From Sphingobium fuliginis (GTDB taxonomy: Bacteria > Pseudomonadota > Alphaproteobacteria > Sphingomonadales > Sphingomonadaceae), in NCBI RefSeq assembly GCF_004152845.1, contig NZ_SEON01000003.1, forward strand, positions 62,001 to 126,000: a DNA stretch of 64,000 bases. Direction: 5' to 3'. The notes under the pieces were generated by a model, which saw only the letters and a program-made list of their open reading frames with translations, searched no databases and was not told where the DNA came from. The position numbers were made by a program, and so were the translations under genes. Below are positions 61,261 through 64,000 of this stretch, piece after piece. Every line of letters begins with the position of its first letter. The stretch's first letter is position 1.

Positions 61261-62172
61261 TCAGGGTTTCCCAAGGCTCTTGCGGAAGACGACCAGATCG
61301 TGCTGCCGCACTTCCTCGACCGCGCCGGATGCCAGCTCGCCCAGATGGAAGGGGCCGTAGCTGGTGCGGATCAACCGGTTCACCTGAAGCCCCAGATGTT
61401 CGAGCACGCGGCGGACTTCGCGGTTCTTGCCTTCGGTCAGCGTCATTTCGATCCACTGGTTGCGGCCGGTGCGGCGTTCCAGATTGGCCTCGATCCGGCC
61501 ATAGCGTATGCCGTCTATCTCCAGCCCGTCGAACAGGTCCTCCAGCTGGTTCTGACTGACTTCACCGAAGGCGCGGGCGCGGTAGGTGCGCGGGACGCCG
61601 GTGGAGGGCAGCTCCATCTGCCGCTTGAACTCCCCATCGGTGGTGAGCAGCAGCAGGCCTTCGGTCGTCATGTCGAGCCGGCCGATCGGCATGACGCGCG
61701 GCAGGTCGGCGGGCAGCTTGTCATAAATGGTCGGACGGCCGCGGGGGTCGCGTTCGGTCGTCAGGAAACCCGCCGGTTTGTGGAAGAGGAACAGGCGCGC
61801 AGGTGCCGGTGCGGCGACCGGATTCCCGTCGACCGCGACGCCGTGCAGCGAAGTGAGGAGGGTGGCGGGGGTCGAAACCGCTTCGCCGTCGAGCGTGATC
61901 CGTCCCTCCTCGATCATCCGCTCGATCTCCCGCCGGGAGGCGACGCCTGCGCGGGCGAGCAATTTGGCGATGCGTTGCGGTTCGTTCTTGCCGCTGGCGG
62001 CGGCGGCAGCGCGGGCAGGATGGGGATTGGCGGGCTTTGCGGGCGCCGTCCTAGCCTTCTTGACGGGCGGGCGGGCCGGGCGTGATGCCGGCGCCGGTTT
62101 GGCGCCCGTCGGACGCCTGGGACCACCGGAGCCCGGCCGACGGGGCGGCCCAGATTTTTTCGGCGGTTCCAC
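61261..62172 (-). CDS. RluB/RsuA-type pseudouridine synthase
   Basis: An S4 RNA-binding domain (QRIAKLLARAGVASRREIERMIEEGRITLDG) precedes the synthase domain, with the catalytic Asp in IGRLDMTTEGLLLLT and the family end GKNREVRRVLEHLGLQVNRLIRTSYGPF. A Pro/Lys/Ala-rich N-terminal tail (about 65 residues) is typical of alphaproteobacterial copies. The start is set at GTG 62172, where AGGA precedes by eight bases; TTG 62190 is an alternative. It isomerises a 23S rRNA uridine by analogy with RluB. Confidence 0.88.
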   Translation of the reverse strand: MEPPKKSGPPRRPGSGGPRRPTGAKPAPASRPARPPVKKARTAPAKPANPHPARAAAAASGKNEPQRIAKLLARAGVASRREIERMIEEGRITLDGEAVSTPATLLTSLHGVAVDGNPVAAPAPARLFLFHKPAGFLTTERDPRGRPTIYDKLPADLPRVMPIGRLDMTTEGLLLLTTDGEFKRQMELPSTGVPRTYRARAFGEVSQNQLEDLFDGLEIDGIRYGRIEANLERRTGRNQWIEMTLTEGKNREVRRVLEHLGLQVNRLIRTSYGPFHLGELASGAVEEVRQHDLVVFRKSLGKP

Positions 62173-62333
62173 GGAAGAGTTCCTTTTCAAAACAGGGTGG
62201 CCTTCCCATATCCGGAAGGCCGGGAAATTGACGAATGGTGCTGTCCTTGCGCCCATGCGCCGGGACGACGGGAAACCCCTTCGGGGCCTTGCACGTTGGT
62301 CGGGTGAATGGCGCAAATGGGGCGGATCGGCAA

Positions 62334-62792
62334 ATGTTTTTCGGGCTGGTAAAAGGGGAAGCCGAAGCGCGGGGGCGGCGCAAGGCCATACGCAGCGTGC
62401 TGGTGGTCGAGGATGAGCCGCTGGTCGCCTTCGACAATGAGCATGTGCTGGAAATGGCCGGCTATCGCGTGGCCGCTACCGTCGACGAATATGCCCATGC
62501 AGTCACCATCATGCAGGAGGAAAGCGTCGATCTGGTGATCGCGGACGTGACCCTGCATGGGGAGAAGACCGGCATCGATCTTGCGCGCTTTGCGGCGGGC
62601 AGAGGCGTGGCGGTATTGTTCGTGACGGGGGCCTGCCCTGTCGACGCGCGGGAAATGGCCCTGGGATGCCTGGCCAAGCCCTATGCGCCGCGCGATCTGC
62701 TGGCGGCGATCGATGTCGTGGATGCCCTGCTTCGGGGAAAGGCATTGCCCCGTTTTCCCGACGGTCTTCACCTGTTCGAGGACGCCGCCTGA
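62334..62792 (+). CDS. Single-domain response regulator
   Basis: A stand-alone receiver domain with VLVVEDEPLVAFDN (acidic pair), the phospho-acceptor Asp in LVIADVTLHG, VLFVTGA with the Thr switch residue, and Lys in CLAKPYAPRDLL. No output domain follows, as in CheY or alphaproteobacterial PhyR-pathway helper proteins. The start is taken at ATG 62334 for lack of homologous residues before it. No kinase gene is adjacent; its partner is unknown. Confidence 0.85.
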   Translation: MFFGLVKGEAEARGRRKAIRSVLVVEDEPLVAFDNEHVLEMAGYRVAATVDEYAHAVTIMQEESVDLVIADVTLHGEKTGIDLARFAAGRGVAVLFVTGACPVDAREMALGCLAKPYAPRDLLAAIDVVDALLRGKALPRFPDGLHLFEDAA

Positions 62793-62885
62793 TCCGGGCC
62801 CGATATAAGATTGCCGGACGGCTTGCCTCCACCGCATTTGCCCATATGGTGGCCGGATAATCATTCCCGGGGGGCGCACCAATTT

Positions 62886-64000
62886 ATGACCGACATCGCG
62901 AAGGGCTCGGCCAACTGGCTGGATGCGGTGAAGCCCTATGTGCAGAAGGCGCCTTTGGGGGCATTTTTTCTCGGCATATCGTCGGGCTTTCCCTATGCGA
63001 TGATCGGTGCCACGCTGACCACCCGGCTGGCGCAGGACGGCATCGACAAGAAGGCCGTGACGGCCTTCACCCTTGCCTTCCTGGTCTATAATCTCAAATG
63101 GCTGTGGGCCTGGGTCGTCGACGGCGTTCGGTTGCCGGTCATCGGCCGGCTGGGGCAGCGGGTGAGCTGGCTGCTGGTCGCGGGGGTGTTCGTGATGGCG
63201 GCGGTCGCCAATCTGGCGCTGGTCGATCCCACCACCGGCCTTTTGCAGACGGCCTATGCGGCGATCCTGGTCGGCGTCGCGGGCGCCACTTTCGACATCG
63301 TGATCGACGCCTACCGGATCGAGACATTGCGGCCGGAGCAATTGGGCGTCGGGTCGGGCATGTCGCAATATGGCTGGCGCATCGGATCGGTCGCGGCGGG
63401 TGCGCTGGCGCTGGTGCTGGCGGCCCGGATCGGCTGGCATGGCGCCTATCTGGCCTGCGCCATATTCGCGCTTCCCGCGATGCTGACCGGGCTGGTGCTG
63501 GGCGAGCCGGAGCGGCACCGCGAACCCACGGCGCGGCGGGGTCTGGGCGAAGTCTGGGACTCGATCGCGGGGCCGCTGGTGGAATTCTTCCGCCGGCGCG
63601 GCGCCTGGCTGGTGCTGCTGTTCATCCTGCTGCACAAGATCGGGGATACGCTGGCCAACCTCACCTTCCGCCTGCTGTTCGACGACATGGGCTACACCAA
63701 TGACGAAATCGCCATCTACGACGTCGGGATCGGCTTCTGGGCCTATCTGATCGGAATTTTCGTCGGCGGCGTGCTGTATGCGCGCATGGGAATGAAGCGG
63801 TCGGTGCTGGTCAGCCTGTTGCTGATGGGCGTCTCCAACTTCAGCTTCGCGCTGCTGGCGGCGCTGGGCAAGAGCAACTGGGGCATGGCCGGCGCGATCG
63901 GCTTCGAAAATTTCGCGAGCGGCATCGGCGGGGTGACGGTGGTCGCCTATTTCTCCGCGCTCTGCGACCTGCGCTTCACCGCCGCGCAATATGCGCTGAT
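62886..64000 (+). CDS. AmpG-like MFS transporter (partial, cut by window edge)
   Basis: 371 codons are visible, with about eleven membrane spans, starting with SANWLDAVKPYVQKAPLGAFFLGISSGFPYAMIG. The GISSGFP phrase after the first helix and the LAFLVYNLKWLWAWVVDGVRLP loop are typical of AmpG permeases for anhydromuropeptides and related MFS members. FDIVIDAYRIETL with helix 4-5 acidic residues also fits. It may take up cell-wall fragments and so bear indirectly on beta-lactamase induction, which remains inference. The 3' end is outside the window. Confidence 0.82.
   Translation, partial: MTDIAKGSANWLDAVKPYVQKAPLGAFFLGISSGFPYAMIGATLTTRLAQDGIDKKAVTAFTLAFLVYNLKWLWAWVVDGVRLPVIGRLGQRVSWLLVAGVFVMAAVANLALVDPTTGLLQTAYAAILVGVAGATFDIVIDAYRIETLRPEQLGVGSGMSQYGWRIGSVAAGALALVLAARIGWHGAYLACAIFALPAMLTGLVLGEPERHREPTARRGLGEVWDSIAGPLVEFFRRRGAWLVLLFILLHKIGDTLANLTFRLLFDDMGYTNDEIAIYDVGIGFWAYLIGIFVGGVLYARMGMKRSVLVSLLLMGVSNFSFALLAALGKSNWGMAGAIGFENFASGIGGVTVVAYFSALCDLRFTAAQYAL

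Overview
The window looks like the chromosome of a sphingomonad (alphaproteobacterium, Sphingobium/Sphingomonas type). I base this on the high GC, the aroA-cmk-rpsA-ihfB order, the TIGR02300 and CBU_0592-type proteins, agmatine-to-putrescine genes, and copies of the short dispersed repeat whose translation reads 'VRPEPVEG'. No rRNA is present, so the genus is inferred.

Region 1 (1 to about 15,998) is the right arm of a prophage or phage-derived element that ends at the 3' end of a tRNA-Lys gene. It holds a CHC2/Toprim primase, a RepA-like helicase whose 3' end carries an 11-bp iteron array next to an AT-rich tract (candidate origin), a leftward block of small genes, a divergent control region with three GTTACGTAAC-type palindromes, a three-gene accessory cassette (TIGR04255 protein plus two unknowns), an RHH regulator with a palindrome over its promoter, and a virion-like block ending in a 1492-residue protein with an N-terminal staphylococcal-nuclease-like domain. 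Integrase, terminase, portal and capsid genes are not in view; they would lie to the left or be missing.

Region 2 (16.1-32.5 kb) is mostly housekeeping: folK, a type-5 uracil-DNA glycosylase, the aguA/aguB polyamine genes, an M28 peptidase, rpsD, a chorismate mutase, an unusual in-frame GIY-YIG/TrmJ reading frame, nrdR-glyA-rpiB, an HPP/CBS membrane protein, two tandem cysteine desulfurases, a [2Fe-2S] ferredoxin and a class A beta-lactamase closely coupled to it.

Region 3 (32.5-54.8 kb) has the SRP RNA, dnaX-ybaB, lon with a heat-shock-like promoter, hup, tRNA-His, hisI, an MFS pump, an L,D-transpeptidase, malic enzyme/LysR/malate synthase G, glutaminase, a CPA2 antiporter, tRNA-Leu, and the aroA-cmk-rpsA-ihfB translation/aromatic block.

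Region 4 (54.8-64 kb) starts with two identical tRNA-Ala genes followed by a small atypical segment (PhyH-type dioxygenase and an exported unknown). It continues with uvrD, a GFA-family protein, rsmD, an RluB-type pseudouridine synthase, a single-domain response regulator and a truncated AmpG-like MFS transporter at the right edge.

CDS starts were moved from the longest frame to the start best supported by Shine-Dalgarno spacing, coupling or family length; doubtful ones are stated.
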